Positions 51,577-64,000 of a DNA stretch of 64,000 nt are shown in pieces. Every line of letters begins with the position of its first letter. Positions within the stretch are counted from its first letter, which is position 1. Below the pieces are notes generated by a model. It made no database searches. It saw only the letters and a program-made list of their open reading frames with translations, and had not been told where the DNA came from. Both the position numbers and the translations under genes were made by a program. The stretch is from the NCBI GenBank assembly GCA_937864225.1, contig CALMJK010000018.1, positions 1 through 64,000 on the forward strand, written 5' to 3'. The stretch is from an uncultured bacterium (GTDB lineage: Bacteria; Krumholzibacteriota; Krumholzibacteriia; LZORAL124-64-63).

Positions 51577-52707
51577 GTGAAGTTCACGATCCAGCAAGAA
51601 GACCTGCTCAAGGCTCTGAATGTCGTGGCCGGAATCGTGCCGGGAAAAACGACGCTTCCAATCCTCACATCCATCCTCATCGAGGCGGATGATAAGGGCG
51701 CGCGCTTCTCGGCCACGAACCTGGACATCTCGGCGACGACCGTGTGCGTAAAAACGACGCTCAAGCGCAAGGGCCGGGCGGCCGTGCCAGCCACGAAATT
51801 CGTGGCCTTCGTACGCAGTTTGGCGCCAGCGGAAGTAACCATCGAAGAAAAAGGCGGCAAAGTGTCTGTGTCGAGCGGCCGCACGGCGCTCGAAGAGCCG
51901 GGAATGAACGCCGACGAGTTTCCCGCCCTGCCAGAACTTGGTGGGGAGAAGGCCTTGGAAGTCCCAGCCGCCGCTTTGGCCTCGATGATCCGCGCCACCT
52001 CGTACGCTGTCTCACGCGATGAGACGAGGCCGGCTCTACTGGGCATCCTCTGGGAGGTGCGTCCAGCCAGCCTACGCTTGGTTGCGACCGACGCGCACCG
52101 CCTCGCGCGGGTCGAGCGCAAGCTGAAGCTCGGGGCGCGCGAGGAACGGACGCTTATTGCCGATACCTCGGGTCTGCTACAGTTGGCGCGCCTGGCGGAA
52201 GACGAGGAAACAGTCCATCTGCACTTGGGCGCGAATCAACTCAGCTTCCGCGTGGGCGACACGGTCTTGCACACCCGCCTTCGCGAGGGCCCATTCCCGG
52301 ACTATGAGGCCGTCATCCCGAAATCCAACAATCGGATCGTCACGGTGGACCGCGAAGCGCTGAGCCAGGCGGTCAAGCGCGTGGCGATCACAGCGGATCG
52401 CATCACCAACCAGATTCGCCTGGGCATCGAGTCCGGGCGAATGGAATTGAGCGCGACGGGCAGCGACGGCAGCCGGGCGGAGGACCAGCTGGAAGTCGGC
52501 TACGAAGGGGACGCGCTCGAAATCGGCTTCAACTTCAACTACCTCCTCGACTGCCTGAAGAACATGAGGGCAGAGACCATCGAGCTGGCCATCAAGGACT
52601 CCCAGAGCGCGGCGCTGGTGCGCCCTTCTGCGGCCGACCAAGAGGGCGGGGAGGCCGGGGAAGACCTGCTCTGCCTTCTCATGCCGCTGCGGTTGTCCGC
52701 GGATTGA
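51577..52707 (+). CDS. dnaN: DNA polymerase III beta subunit (sliding clamp)
   Basis: MKFTIQQEDLLKALNVVAGIVPGKTTLPILTSILIEA; C-term LLCLLMPLRL. Confidence 0.98.
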   Translation: MKFTIQQEDLLKALNVVAGIVPGKTTLPILTSILIEADDKGARFSATNLDISATTVCVKTTLKRKGRAAVPATKFVAFVRSLAPAEVTIEEKGGKVSVSSGRTALEEPGMNADEFPALPELGGEKALEVPAAALASMIRATSYAVSRDETRPALLGILWEVRPASLRLVATDAHRLARVERKLKLGAREERTLIADTSGLLQLARLAEDEETVHLHLGANQLSFRVGDTVLHTRLREGPFPDYEAVIPKSNNRIVTVDREALSQAVKRVAITADRITNQIRLGIESGRMELSATGSDGSRAEDQLEVGYEGDALEIGFNFNYLLDCLKNMRAETIELAIKDSQSAALVRPSAADQEGGEAGEDLLCLLMPLRLSAD

Positions 52708-52717
52708 ACAGGCCAGC

Positions 52718-53850
52718 ATGTGGCTGCTCGAGGCGTCCATCGAGGGTTTTCGCAACCTGATTCCCTCGCGACTGGTCCTATCACCAACCGTTAATGTCTT
52801 TCACGGCGGCAACGGACAGGGCAAATCGAATCTGCTCGAAGCGCTCAATTATCCTGCCCTTGGGCGCTCCTACCGGGGCGCGCGCGACGATGACATGGTG
52901 GCCGCCGGAGCGGCCCAAGCTCACGTTGCCGTCAGCTGCCGCACCGACAACGGCGACCATATTCTGTTCGAATGCGGCATGGAGAAAGGCGGCCCCGGGC
53001 GCCTGCGGATCGACGGCGAGCCCGTGCGCCGGCGCGCCGATTTGGTGGGGCGCATGGCCACCGTCGTGTTCGAGCCGCAGAGCGTGCAACTGGCGGCAGG
53101 AGCGCCAGAGCTGCGGCGCAGCTTCGCCGACCAGAGCCTGAGCGTGTTGGACCAAGCCTACTTCCGGCGTCTCATGAACTGCCACCGCGCGTTGCGCCAA
53201 AAAGCGGCGCTGTTGCGCGACGCAAGGCGCGCCGGCGCGTCGCCGTCCCGGGTGCGCGCGGAAGCGGAGATCTGGAATCGGGAGATCGCGCGGGAGGCCG
53301 CGGCCCTGTGCGAAAGCCGCGCCACCTGGGCAAGAGAACTGGACCCGCGGGCCGCCGCGATCTACGCGGAGATGGACCCCGGAAGTGCTTGTCTCAAATT
53401 CGTTTATCTTCCGAGCCTGGAGGCTTGCCGGCGGGGGTTGGCGGGGGAGGATTTGGCCCAGGAAATCCTGTCCGAGTTGGACTATATTGGGCCGCATGAG
53501 GTGCGCCGCGGCCGGCCCCTGGCGGGTCCCCACCTGGACGATTTTCAGCTCTTGTTGGGCGGGATCGGGCTGCGGGGGTACGGGTCGCGCGGCGAAGCGC
53601 GCAGCGCAGCGCTGGCGCTCAAGCTGGCGCACGGGGAGCTCATCTTCGCGCAAAGGCGCGTCCGCCCCATCCTCATCTTCGACGATGTGTTCAGCGAATT
53701 GGACAAGGCGCGGGTGCGGCGTCTTCAGCAAGAGTGCGCCGCCCGCCACCAGCTGCTGATCGCCACGGCGCGGCCGGATGACGTGGCGGGCTGGAAACCA
53801 GATGGCCTGCGTACCTGGCGAGTGGAGGGGGGCCGTCTGGAGGAACTGCC

Positions 53851-53854
<4 letters not shown>
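52718..53854 (+). CDS. recF: DNA replication and repair protein RecF
   Basis: EGFRNL...VFHGGNGQGKSNLLEALNYPALGRSYRG; IFDDVFSELDKARVRRL. Confidence 0.97.
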
Positions 53855-56173
<2,319 letters not shown>

Positions 56174-56187
56174 GGACGGATCAAGGC

Positions 56188-58725
56188 ATGGCTGAACACG
56201 GCGGCAGGATTCTCGACGTCGACATCGAGCACAAGATGCGCGAGTCGTATCTCGAGTACTCCATGTCGGTCATCATTTCACGCGCCATCCCCGACGCCCG
56301 CGACGGCCTCAAGCCCGTGCACCGGAGAGTCCTGGTCGCCATGAACGACCTGGATCTGCAGCCGGGCCGGCCCTACCGCAAGTCGGCGAAGATCACCGGC
56401 GACACGACAGGCAATTACCACCCGCACGGCACCAACGCGGTCTACGACACGCTCGCGCGCATGGCCCAGGACTTCAGCCTGAGGTACCCGCTGGTCGACG
56501 GACAGGGCAATTTCGGGTCCGTAGACGGCGACGCCCCCGCGGCCGAGCGCTACACGGAAGTGCGCCTGGCCAGGATCGCGACGGAACTGATGCGGGATCT
56601 CGAAAAGGAAACCGTCGACTTCATTCCCAACTACGACGGTTCGCGGCAGATGCCTTCCGTGCTCCCCTCGGCGATCCCGAATCTGCTGGTGAACGGCTCG
56701 AGCGGCATCGCCGTAGGCATGGCCACGAACATCCCGCCGCACAACATCGGCGAGATCTGCGACGGCCTCGTGGCGCTGTTGGACGATCCGGAATTGGAAC
56801 CCGCGGCGCTGCTTGCGCACGTGCAGGGGCCGGATTTTCCGACGGGCGCCATCGTGCAGGGCCGTCAGGGCATCGCGGACTACGTGACCACGGGGCGAGG
56901 GCGCATCGTGGTGCGCGCGCGAGCCGAGATCGACGAGGACGCCAAGGGGCGGCCGATCATTGTCGTGACGGAGATTCCGTATCAGGTCAACAAGGCGGCC
57001 CTCATCGAGAAGATCGCGCAACTCGTGCACGACCGGACGATCGAGGGGATCAGCGACCTGCGCGACGAGTCCGACCGCCAGGGCATGCGCATCGTCGTGG
57101 TTCTGCGCAAGGATTCCTATCCGCAAGTCGTGCTGAACAAGCTGTTCGCGCACACACAGATGCAGACGACCTTCGGCGTCATCAATCTGGCTCTGGTCGA
57201 CAACAAGCCGCGCGTTTTGAGCCTGAAGGAGATGATGCAGGAGTACCTGCGCTTCCGCGAGGCGGTCGTCGTGCGGCGTACGCGGTACGACCTGCGTAAG
57301 GCCGAGGAGCGCGCGCACATTCTCGAGGGTTATCGCGTCGCGATCGACAACATCGACGAAATCGTGGCGCTGATCCGCGGCAGCGAGTCGCCGGCGAGCG
57401 CGAAGATCGGCCTCGTGGCCCGCTTCGGGCTCAGCGAGATCCAGGCGCAGGCGATTCTCGACCTGCGCTTGGCCCGGCTGACCGGCCTCGAGCGGCAGAA
57501 GATCGAAGCGGAGTACCTCGAACTCATCCAGTTGATCGCCGAGCTGAAGGCAATTCTGGACAGCCGGCAGCGCGTGTTGCGCATCGTCCGCGACGAGATC
57601 CTGGAGATCCGCGCGACCTACGCCGATCCGCGCCGCACGGAAATCGCGTTGGAGGTCGGCGAGTTCGCGGCCGAGGACCTGATCGCCGACGAGGATGTCG
57701 TCGTGACGATCACGCACGGCGGCTACGCGAAGCGCACGGCGCTCAGCGTGTACCGACTGCAGGGGCGCGGCGGCAAGGGCGTTACGGCGATGGGGACGAA
57801 GACCGAGGACTTCGTCGAGCACTGCTTCGTGGCGTCGACGCACCAGTACCTGCTGGTGCTGTCAGAGCGGGGCCAGCTGTACTGGATCAAGGTTCATGAG
57901 CTGCCCAACGTCGCGCGCGCGGCCAAAGGCAAGCCGCTGACGAACTTCGTGCACATCACGCCCGGCGACAAGATCCACGCCGTGGTCCCTGTGCGATCTT
58001 TCCGCGACGACCACTACCTCGTGCTGGCCACCAGCAAGGGCGTCGTCAAGAAGACGCCCCTGAACGATTTCAGCCGGCCGCGGCGGGCGGGGATCCGCGC
58101 GATCACCCTCGAGCCGCAGGAGCGGCTCGTCGCGGCGACCGTCACGGACGGCTCGCGCGACCTCGTCTTGGCGGGGAGCAACGGGCTTTCGATCCGATTC
58201 AACGAGGCCGAGATCCGCCCGATGGGACGCGCCGCGCGGGGCGTGCGCGGCATCGCGCTCGACGAGGGAGCCAATGTCGTCGGCATGGTGGTCGTAAAGG
58301 CCGACAGCACGCTGTTGGCGATCACGGAGAACGGATACGGCAAGCGCAGCCCGCTCGACGATTACCGGCTGCAGCACCGGGGCGGCCGAGGCTTGATCAC
58401 GATCAAGACGACCGAGCGCAACGGACAGCTCGTGGACGTCAAGGAAGTGAGCGACGGGGAGGAACTGCTCGTCATCACGCGCAACGGCATCAGCATCCGC
58501 TTGGCGGTCAAAGACATCTCCACGATAGGGCGCAACACGCAGGGCGTGCGCATCATCTCGTTGGGCGAGGGCGATCTGGTCAGCGGCGTGGCCCGCTTGG
58601 CCGGCGACGACGCACAAGAAGAAACCGTCGCGCCCAGCGGCGCGAACATGCCGCCAACCAAGGAGGGCGGCGACAACGGGGACGGATCCGGGACGGCGCG
58701 CCAGGAGGAACCGCCCGCGACATGA
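56188..58725 (+). CDS. gyrA: DNA gyrase subunit A
   Basis: [40 protein letters not shown]-terminal pinwheel with QGRGGKG box. Confidence 0.98.
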   Translation: MAEHGGRILDVDIEHKMRESYLEYSMSVIISRAIPDARDGLKPVHRRVLVAMNDLDLQPGRPYRKSAKITGDTTGNYHPHGTNAVYDTLARMAQDFSLRYPLVDGQGNFGSVDGDAPAAERYTEVRLARIATELMRDLEKETVDFIPNYDGSRQMPSVLPSAIPNLLVNGSSGIAVGMATNIPPHNIGEICDGLVALLDDPELEPAALLAHVQGPDFPTGAIVQGRQGIADYVTTGRGRIVVRARAEIDEDAKGRPIIVVTEIPYQVNKAALIEKIAQLVHDRTIEGISDLRDESDRQGMRIVVVLRKDSYPQVVLNKLFAHTQMQTTFGVINLALVDNKPRVLSLKEMMQEYLRFREAVVVRRTRYDLRKAEERAHILEGYRVAIDNIDEIVALIRGSESPASAKIGLVARFGLSEIQAQAILDLRLARLTGLERQKIEAEYLELIQLIAELKAILDSRQRVLRIVRDEILEIRATYADPRRTEIALEVGEFAAEDLIADEDVVVTITHGGYAKRTALSVYRLQGRGGKGVTAMGTKTEDFVEHCFVASTHQYLLVLSERGQLYWIKVHELPNVARAAKGKPLTNFVHITPGDKIHAVVPVRSFRDDHYLVLATSKGVVKKTPLNDFSRPRRAGIRAITLEPQERLVAATVTDGSRDLVLAGSNGLSIRFNEAEIRPMGRAARGVRGIALDEGANVVGMVVVKADSTLLAITENGYGKRSPLDDYRLQHRGGRGLITIKTTERNGQLVDVKEVSDGEELLVITRNGISIRLAVKDISTIGRNTQGVRIISLGEGDLVSGVARLAGDDAQEETVAPSGANMPPTKEGGDNGDGSGTARQEEPPAT

Positions 58726-60545
58726 GGATCCACACGCTGATCGCGGTCGCCATTTGGCTGCCGCTGGTCGCCGTGGGCAAGGCGGAGCCCCCGCGCGCAA
58801 ACGACGGGCAGGCTCGCGCCGATGCGGCGCCACCGCTGGCCGAGCACGAACTCCAGCCCGACGTCAAGGCGCGCGTGGGACGGGACGGCTCCCTGCGTTT
58901 GATCGGGCAGGCGGGCGGCACCGAGCGCTTGCTGCTGGAGATGCCCGCAGTCCAGGCGGCCGGCGCCGCGGCGGCCGGCGAGCCCGCCGCGTTCGCGGGA
59001 CGCTTCCGCGAGGGCGATGAGCGCGGGCAGAGAGGATTCGCCCCGCGCGCCGACGATGACGGTGACGGCCGCGTCGACGAGGACCGCGCCGACGGCCGCG
59101 ACAACGACGGCGACGGCCGGACCGATGAAGACTTCGCGGCCATCAGCGACGCCATGGCGGTCGTCCACTCGCCGCCGGCGGGCCTCCACCTCGAGTTCTA
59201 CCGCTGGGCCTACGCGCACCTGCGCCCGACCCTCTTTCTCTCCTGGCAGCAGGACGGGCCCTCCGGCAGCGACGCCGTCCTGCTCAAGACCGACGCGCTC
59301 GTCTGGCGCGAAACCGACCTGACGTGGTTTTCTGCCGCGCAGTCCCGCCAGGATGCGGCGCAGCGCGCCACGATCGTCGTCGCGGCCGCGGGGGAAGCGG
59401 CGCGCGCGGCGGACAGGATCTGGATCGGCGTGGCGCGCCTGCCGGAGGGCTCCCTCCGCGACCGCCGCCCGATGCGGCTCGACGGCGAGCGGCTGCGGGT
59501 GCCGCTGGACGAGGGGAGCGCGGCGCTGGCGATCAGCGTCGCCCCGACGCTTTTGCAATTGCGCTTCAATCTCGCCCAGGCACTTGTCGTGCATCGAGGC
59601 GCCGCCGGCCAGACGGACGGCGGGCGCGTGCCTTGGATCGTGCCCCCGCTCAGACCGGCGTGGATGCCCACGGACGCGCCACGCATTCACTGCGAAACCG
59701 CCGTCGGAGGCTGGCGCCTGTGGATCGATCTGCGGGCGGGGGATGACGCGCTGATCGACCCCGACCGCTTCGTTGCCGGCGAGCGACGCCTGGGCTCTCC
59801 GCGCGCCCTGCTGTGGGAACCGGCGACCGAGACAGGCGCGGAGCCTTGGACGGTCGCCTGGCTTCCTCCACGGCCGGAGGTCTTGCCGTTCACCCCAGAG
59901 GACGAGCAGGACCCGTACTTGGCCCAGGCACCGCTGCGCCAAAGCCGCGCCGAGGGACGTCTCGGCCTGGAGTTCGCGGGCGCCGCGCCTTGCGGCGATC
60001 AGGCGCAGGCGCTCGTCGTGGAGGGTTGGTACCTGTGCGGGCGCGGCTTCAAGGTCGACGCGCCGTGCGCGACGCCGCTTGGCGCAACGGCCGACGCGGC
60101 CGACGCGGCCGACGCTGCCACGCGCGCGCATGCGCGCGCGCCAAGCGAACAACAGGGGGCGCACCAGGCCCGCGACTTGCCGCTATCCCCTGAACTGCTC
60201 GATAACTATCCCAACCCATTCCGCTTCCAGACCCGCGTGCGCTTCCGCGTGCCGGCCACGGTGGAGGAGGCCTTCGCCGGCTCGCCCGACGGCGCCCGCC
60301 TTCCCCTCGATCCGGCCGCGCCCATGCCGTATGCGTCCACGCCGCCCCAGATCTCGCTGCGCGTCTATTCCCTGACCGGCCAGGAGATCCGCACCTTGCA
60401 CGCGGGCCCGCTGGGGGCGGGCCAGTACGAGACGGTCTGGAACGGTGCCGACCACACGGGGCGCGGCGTGGCCTCGGGTACCTATTTCTGCAAGCTGCAG
60501 GTGGAAGGCTGGTCCGTGACCAAGCGCATCGTCTTCGTGCGATGA
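58722..60545 (+). CDS. Secreted protein with Ca-binding-like D-rich repeats and C-terminal FlgD-Ig/T9SS-type sorting-like domain
   Basis: Signal peptide; DDDGDGRVDED...DNDGDGRTDED; NYPNPF...YSLTGQEIRTL...GQYETVWNGADHTGRGVASGTYFCKLQVEGWSVTKRIVFVR. Confidence 0.75.
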   Translation: MRIHTLIAVAIWLPLVAVGKAEPPRANDGQARADAAPPLAEHELQPDVKARVGRDGSLRLIGQAGGTERLLLEMPAVQAAGAAAAGEPAAFAGRFREGDERGQRGFAPRADDDGDGRVDEDRADGRDNDGDGRTDEDFAAISDAMAVVHSPPAGLHLEFYRWAYAHLRPTLFLSWQQDGPSGSDAVLLKTDALVWRETDLTWFSAAQSRQDAAQRATIVVAAAGEAARAADRIWIGVARLPEGSLRDRRPMRLDGERLRVPLDEGSAALAISVAPTLLQLRFNLAQALVVHRGAAGQTDGGRVPWIVPPLRPAWMPTDAPRIHCETAVGGWRLWIDLRAGDDALIDPDRFVAGERRLGSPRALLWEPATETGAEPWTVAWLPPRPEVLPFTPEDEQDPYLAQAPLRQSRAEGRLGLEFAGAAPCGDQAQALVVEGWYLCGRGFKVDAPCATPLGATADAADAADAATRAHARAPSEQQGAHQARDLPLSPELLDNYPNPFRFQTRVRFRVPATVEEAFAGSPDGARLPLDPAAPMPYASTPPQISLRVYSLTGQEIRTLHAGPLGAGQYETVWNGADHTGRGVASGTYFCKLQVEGWSVTKRIVFVR

Positions 60546-60680
60546 CGCGGTGCTCGCCGCTAAGTAATTGAAAACAATGAGATTGTTGGCGGGAGGCTCG
60601 GGGGGGGACGGACGGCCCAAGGTTGCGGCATTTCGCAGTAGACAAACACCCGACCGCTGTCATATGATTTTGAAAAGTAC

Positions 60681-60712
60681 ATGACGTGACATATTTTTGT
60701 AGATCACGTCAT
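60681..60712. promoter_or_regulatory. Candidate operator: ATGACGTGA-N14-TCACGTCAT inverted repeat
   Basis: Perfect 9-bp arms in an AT-rich gap directly upstream of an AraC-type regulator; extra ACGTCAA half-site at 60714-60720. Confidence 0.6.
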
Positions 60713-60764
60713 AACGTCAACTGTGCTGAGCTCCCGAACGCATCTCGCCGCGGGGGGATTTTCA

Positions 60765-61634
60765 GTGGAAGAGAGGCTTGAAAGGCTCGAGGAAGCCTGG
60801 AACACCTTCATTGTCGAGTTTCCGTTCTGTCTGCCCACGTCCCTCAACGGCAAGGCTGACCACCAGAAGATCCTTTTCCTCTGCTCTGCCGCCGAGCAAA
60901 ACCCAGCCGAGCTCTGCTTCGCCCTTTTCGGTCCGAAGATCCTGCTGCGCCAGTGTCAAGCCCCGGACGATGGGGCCTCGGTGCCGCTGACGCGGCTCAT
61001 TTTCGTCTACGCCGCCGAAATGCCGCCGGCACTCAAGCAGACGCTGGCCCACTACCAGACGCGCCTGAACACGCCGGTGCTGGTGGCTCAGAAGTCGAAC
61101 GTGCACAAGACCGCGCAACACGTCATCGAGTACCTGTCGCGCGTGCCGTTGAACGAGGAGAGGGAGGGGGCGACCGACGCGCAAGCCCCCGGCCTCACCC
61201 CGATGCCGGCGGACGCCCAGCTGTGGGTCGGCCAGTTGCCTCCCATTTCGCTGCAGGCGGGCGGCCAACAGAAGGCGGTCGCCAAGACGCAGATCCAGGA
61301 CTACCGGGCCGAGTACGCCTGCCGATACGTCCTGGCCCACTACAAGCAGGACATCAACCGCGACCGCATGGCCGCCAACGTGCATCTGTCGCCGGGTTAT
61401 TTTTCGAACCTCTTCCGGTCCGAGACGGGGATGAGCTTCAGCGATTATCTCATCCAGGTCCGGATCGAGAACGCCAAGCGCCTGCTGCGACGCTTCGACA
61501 TATCGGTCGACGGCGTCTCGCGAGAGTGCGGCTTCCACAGCCTGGCCCACTTCTCCCGCACGTTCAAGGAACGCTGTGGGGTGGCGCCGCTCAAGTACCG
61601 GAAGAGCCCGGCCCCGCCGCCCGTCATTCCCTGA
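60765..61634 (+). CDS. AraC family transcriptional regulator (GTG start after GGGGGGA)
   Basis: NRDRMAANVHLSPGYFSNLFRSETGMSFSDYLIQVRIENAKRLLRRFDISVDGVSRECGFHSLAHFSRTFKERCGVAPLKYRK. Confidence 0.9.
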   Translation: MEERLERLEEAWNTFIVEFPFCLPTSLNGKADHQKILFLCSAAEQNPAELCFALFGPKILLRQCQAPDDGASVPLTRLIFVYAAEMPPALKQTLAHYQTRLNTPVLVAQKSNVHKTAQHVIEYLSRVPLNEEREGATDAQAPGLTPMPADAQLWVGQLPPISLQAGGQQKAVAKTQIQDYRAEYACRYVLAHYKQDINRDRMAANVHLSPGYFSNLFRSETGMSFSDYLIQVRIENAKRLLRRFDISVDGVSRECGFHSLAHFSRTFKERCGVAPLKYRKSPAPPPVIP

Positions 61635-61676
61635 CGCGGCCGCTCGGGGACCCGCCCGACGAGGTCGCCGCCACGC

Positions 61677-63632
61677 ATGTCGCTCGTGTCGCTGCAGAAC
61701 GCCAGCTTCGACTACGGTCGCGAGCGCATCCTGGCCGACGCATCCCTGAACCTCCTGGCGGGCGTCAAGTACGCGCTCGTGGGAGACAACGGCGCCGGCA
61801 AGTCCACGCTGCTGCGCCTCATTTCCGGAGCGCTGCCCCTGCACGGCGGCGCGCGCCAAGCGGCGGCGCGGGCAACCATCCGCCACCTCCAGCAGGAGAC
61901 CACCTTCGACGCGCGCAGCGAAGGCGCCGCCTCGCTGCACGAAAGCGTGCTGGGCGCCGCCTTTCCGGAGGAACTGGCGCTGGAGGCGGAGCTCGCGGCG
62001 GTGGCGAGCGCCCTGGAGAGCGCGCCGGCGGGCGAGGCGGAGAAGCTCGCGCGACGCCAGGGGCGCCTGCAGGCCGAGTACGAACGACTGCAGGGCTACA
62101 GCGCTCGGGCCAGGATCGAGGCGGCGCTGAGCGGCTTGGGGCTGCCGGCAGCGCTCTGGTGGCGTCCCCTGGGAGACCTGTCAGGGGGCGAGCGACGCCG
62201 CGCCGCACTGGCCTCCGTGCTGCTTGGGCGCGGCGACCTCCTCTTGCTGGACGAGCCGACGAACCACCTCGACCTGTCGGCCTGCGAATGGCTGGAGGAT
62301 CACCTTCTGCGAACGACGGCCGCCGCCGTGCTCGTGTCTCATGATCGGCAGTTTCTGGATCGCGTGGCGACGCAGACGATCCACCTCGCCGACGGTCGCC
62401 TTTGGCTGCACCCCGGAAACTACACGTCGTTCGCTCGCCTGCGGCAAGAGCGGCAGCGGCAAACCCTGACGGCCTGGCGGCGCCAGCAGGAGCGCATCCG
62501 TAAGACGGAGGATTTCATCCAGCGCAACATCGCCGGCCAGAAAACGAAGCAGGCCCAATCGCGGCGGAAATCGCTGGCGCGCGAAGAGCGCTTGGAGCGG
62601 CCGCCGCCGCCGCGGGCCCTCTCGGCCATGCGCCTTCGACCGCAGCGACAGAGCGGCGCCATGGCGATCGAGGTCGAGGGGCTCGCCAAGGGGTTCCCGG
62701 GGCGACCGCTGTGGGCCGGACTATCGCTGCGCGTGACGCGCGGCGAGCGGGTCGGCATCGTGGGACCGAACGGCTGCGGCAAGACCACGCTGTTGCGCGT
62801 TCTGGCGGGCGTGGAGTTGGCGGACCGCGGGACCGTGCGCCTGGGACACAACGTCGACCTCGGCTACCACGACCAACTGCTGCGCGGTGTCAGCGACACG
62901 CGCACGGTGCTGGAGGAGATGGCGGACGTCGATCCGGCCGCCGGCGTGGGCGAGTTGCGCGGCTTCTTGGCCTGCTTCGGATTCGGACCCGACACGCTGG
63001 ATCGGCCGGTGGGCGCCCTGTCGGGCGGCGAACGGGCCCGCCTGGCGCTGCTGCGCCTGATCAAGGAGGAGCACAACACGCTGCTGCTGGACGAACCGAC
63101 GAATCATCTGGATATCCAGGGCCGCGAAGCGCTGGAGGAGGCGCTCGAGGCTTTTCCCGGCACGCTCGTCGTCGCCAGTCACGATCGCCGCTTTCTCGAC
63201 CGCCTTGTCCGCCGGTTGCTGGTGTTCGTGCCGGCCGCGGCCGCCGGCTCCGCCGTGGAGCTTTTCCCTGGCAACTATGCCCAGTGGCATGCCCGACAAG
63301 CCGCGCCCGCCGCGACTTCTGACGACGAGCCGCCGCCGGCTCCGGAACTGCGCGCGGCACCGGAGGCCAGGTCCGCGCGCGCCGCGCCGATGGCCTTGAG
63401 CAAGAACGAGATTTCCCGTCGCCGTCGCTGGATGTCCGAGGCCGAAGCGCGGATCTCGGCCTTGGAGCGGGAACGCGCGCGGCTGATCGAGGAGCTCGCC
63501 ACGCCCCGCCTGCCGCCCGAGCGCCTGAAGGAGATCAACGGACAGCTGGCGCGGCTCGAGGGCGAGCTTGCCCGGCAGCTCGCGGTGTGGGAACAATGGG
63601 GGCGTGAGGTCGAAGGAGCGGCTGGCGACTGA
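61677..63632 (+). CDS. ABC-F family ATPase
   Basis: Two ABC domains: GDNGAGKSTLLRL/LSGGERRRAALA/LLLDEPTNHLDLSACEWLE and GPNGCGKTTLLRV/LSGGERARLALLR/LLLDEPTNHLDIQGREALEE. Confidence 0.95.
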   Translation: MSLVSLQNASFDYGRERILADASLNLLAGVKYALVGDNGAGKSTLLRLISGALPLHGGARQAAARATIRHLQQETTFDARSEGAASLHESVLGAAFPEELALEAELAAVASALESAPAGEAEKLARRQGRLQAEYERLQGYSARARIEAALSGLGLPAALWWRPLGDLSGGERRRAALASVLLGRGDLLLLDEPTNHLDLSACEWLEDHLLRTTAAAVLVSHDRQFLDRVATQTIHLADGRLWLHPGNYTSFARLRQERQRQTLTAWRRQQERIRKTEDFIQRNIAGQKTKQAQSRRKSLAREERLERPPPPRALSAMRLRPQRQSGAMAIEVEGLAKGFPGRPLWAGLSLRVTRGERVGIVGPNGCGKTTLLRVLAGVELADRGTVRLGHNVDLGYHDQLLRGVSDTRTVLEEMADVDPAAGVGELRGFLACFGFGPDTLDRPVGALSGGERARLALLRLIKEEHNTLLLDEPTNHLDIQGREALEEALEAFPGTLVVASHDRRFLDRLVRRLLVFVPAAAAGSAVELFPGNYAQWHARQAAPAATSDDEPPPAPELRAAPEARSARAAPMALSKNEISRRRRWMSEAEARISALERERARLIEELATPRLPPERLKEINGQLARLEGELARQLAVWEQWGREVEGAAGD

Positions 63633-64000
63633 GGCAGGGAGGCCGGGCTTGCGGAAGGCGGACAAGGGAAATTCTCCGTGCGGGCCGGATGACCGCGGCG
63701 AGGCGCAGGCTCGGCACGTGCGCCGGGCCGATGGCCGCGGGCCCTCCGCGACGGCCGCGCCGATCGAGCGGGCCGTGCTGGTGGGGGTGCACCTGCCACT
63801 GCGCCTGGGCGGCGATCTGGGCGGAGCGGCGGATCTCGAAGAGCTCGGGCGGCTCGCGGACACGGCCGGCGCCGTCGTGACGGGCCAAGTCGAGCAGCGG
63901 CGAGATCGCCCCGAGCCGGCCACGTTCGTCGGCAAAGGCAAGCTGGCGGAACTGAAGGCGCTGGTCGGGTCGACGAGCGCCAACCTCGTCGTCTTCGACA
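63604..64000 (+). CDS. hflX: GTPase HflX, N-terminal part (cut by window end; start uncertain)
   Basis: Frame: IERAVLVGVHLPL...LEELGRLADTAGAVVTGQVEQRRDRPEPATFVGKGKLAELKALV...ANLVVFD. Confidence 0.85.
   Translation, partial: MRSKERLATEAGRPGLRKADKGNSPCGPDDRGEAQARHVRRADGRGPSATAAPIERAVLVGVHLPLRLGGDLGGAADLEELGRLADTAGAVVTGQVEQRRDRPEPATFVGKGKLAELKALVGSTSANLVVFD

Noticed and set aside
62721-63983. 420-aa minus-strand ORF over ABC-F/hflX
   Set aside because: Antisense shadow of two clearly conserved plus-strand genes.

Overview
High-GC bacterial chromosome segment (no rRNA, tRNA or CRISPR seen by eye) spanning a canonical replication-origin region. An all-minus-strand block (atpC..atpB, atpI/atpZ-like, bactofilin, M23 peptidase, histidine kinase, parB, parA, rsmG, mnmG, mnmE, jag, yidC, yidD, rnpA, rpmH) meets an all-plus-strand block (dnaA, dnaN, recF, dciA/DUF721, gyrB, gyrA, secreted protein, AraC regulator, ABC-F, hflX) at about 49.3-49.7 kb. 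Probable oriC lies between dnaA and dnaN (DnaA-box cluster next to a DnaA-trio-like CTA triplet run). Two perfect GTTCCACGTGGAAC parS sites lie between rsmG and parA. The left third holds uppP, a CYTH protein, a molybdopterin oxidoreductase with a fused DmsB-DmsC-like subunit, a sigma54-type AAA+ regulator lacking GAFTGA, M16 protease, SppA, PPP phosphatase, a DsrC with both C-terminal cysteines, mutM, a TerB/DnaJ protein, a TPR membrane protein, transporters, a patatin/outer-membrane-barrel protein, and a lower-GC segment with a ~2000-aa alpha-2-macroglobulin. The most unexplained signal is a repeated palindrome (ATCAA-N6-TTGAT; three exact copies plus one single-mismatch copy) confined to 1.4 kb of mnmG-mnmE. 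The FlgD-like C-terminal domain and high GC would fit a FCB-group candidate phylum, but I cannot assign taxonomy from sequence alone.
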